From JAUVKA01 sp964465145 (lineage in GTDB: Bacteria > Bacteroidota > Bacteroidia > Bacteroidales > UBA12481), in the NCBI GenBank assembly GCA_964465145.1, contig CAYXJR010000151.1, positions 1 through 5,825 of the forward strand: a DNA stretch of 5,825 bases. The letters run 5' to 3'. Shown piece after piece: positions 5,443 through 5,825 of the stretch. The position numbers and the translations under genes were made by a program. The notes below the pieces were generated by a model. It saw only the letters and a list, made by a program, of their open reading frames with translations. It did no database searches and was not told the origin of the DNA. Numbering within the stretch: position 1 is the stretch's first letter; each line of letters begins with the position of its first letter.

Positions 5443-5825
5443 CTACGGCTCAAGGTATATGAGAACAATGGTGCATAATGATTCATCGTTCTGAGAACTG
5501 GTGCCTATTGTTACGGTATGGAAATCATCAATTGAAAGCTGAACGGGTGTCAGAATACCATACTGCGAAGTTCCTCCTGCGCTTAATTTGCTTACCTCTG
5601 TATTATCAAGTGATAATACGGAAGTAGTAGTACCTCTGGATGACTTCTGGAAACAATGCAAGAATGAACGTTCAGAGATATAGAAACCGCTCGGTATTTT
5701 TACCGTAAATGAATCTTCGGCTACCTGATAGGCGGCATCGGCAACAATCAATAATCTGTTCGCCTCCGGACACCTGAAGTCGTAATACTTCACCTCTCTC
5801 GGGGCAACTTGGCACGCACTGCAAA
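5443..5825 (-). CDS. Unrecognised protein, C-terminal part only (5' end outside window)
   Basis: The frame is open from the TAG at 5445-5443 to the right edge, giving 126 visible residues. A GTG at 5793 is in frame, but purines run straight into it without spacing and coding-like sequence continues upstream, so I treat the gene as truncated by the window. The visible part begins CSACQVAPREVKYYDFRCPE, with Cys spaced CxxC-x13-C, which might bind a metal or form disulfides. The rest is rich in Ser/Thr and beta-prone stretches (RLLIVADAAYQVA, SFTVKIPSGFYIS, TTSVLSLDNTEV, HTVTIGTSS, CTIVLIYLEP). It has no sorting tail and no membrane segment in view. I do not recognise the family; a beta-sandwich or fibre-like fold is only a guess from strand pattern. 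It is the first visible gene of the minus-strand row and its stop abuts the next gene's ribosome site. Confidence 0.7.
   Translation of the reverse strand, partial: CSACQVAPREVKYYDFRCPEANRLLIVADAAYQVAEDSFTVKIPSGFYISERSFLHCFQKSSRGTTTSVLSLDNTEVSKLSAGGTSQYGILTPVQLSIDDFHTVTIGTSSQNDESLCTIVLIYLEP

Noticed and set aside
5791..5793. GTG as the true start of the right-edge gene
   Set aside because: The purine run abuts the GTG without spacing and the frame stays open to the window edge, with a plausible Cys motif, so a truncated gene fits better.

Overview
The window reads as accessory cell-surface DNA from an uncultivated bacterium. It has two halves that do not obviously belong to the same kind of organism.

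Positions 1-4024 are on the plus strand. They hold the 3' part of a prepilin fused to a LamG (concanavalin-like) domain, then a 984-residue secreted multidomain protein: signal peptide, DUF2341, a LamG domain split by a propeller-like insertion, an Ig/FN3-like module, a short helix and a C-terminal peptidoglycan-binding-like domain. This mix of domains is typical of Parcubacteria and related Patescibacteria (CPR) with tiny genomes; that is a judgement from remembered family patterns, not a search. A clear intrinsic terminator closes this half at 4002-4024.

Positions 4072-5825 are on the minus strand and converge on the first half. They form a tight three-gene row, read from the right edge leftwards. 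The first gene enters from outside the window and is unrecognised. The second and third encode exported proteins ending in a FlgD-Ig-like / T9SS type A sorting tail (QNxPNPFNP ... GFPSGVYFYRL ... RKMLLM). Such tails belong to Fibrobacteres-Chlorobi-Bacteroidetes (FCB)-type bacteria such as Ignavibacteria, Zixibacteria or Marinimicrobia, which have an outer membrane and a type IX secretion system. CPR bacteria are not expected to have that system.

Either the contig is chimeric, with a join near 4025-4071, or one genome carries both kinds of surface protein. This is the main question the window raises. Within each half the genes fit together: the plus-strand pair look like adhesion proteins (a pilus-borne LamG and a wall-anchored LamG/propeller protein), and the minus-strand genes look like a co-transcribed group of exported surface or secreted proteins. 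No RNA gene, CRISPR array, transposase or defence gene was seen.
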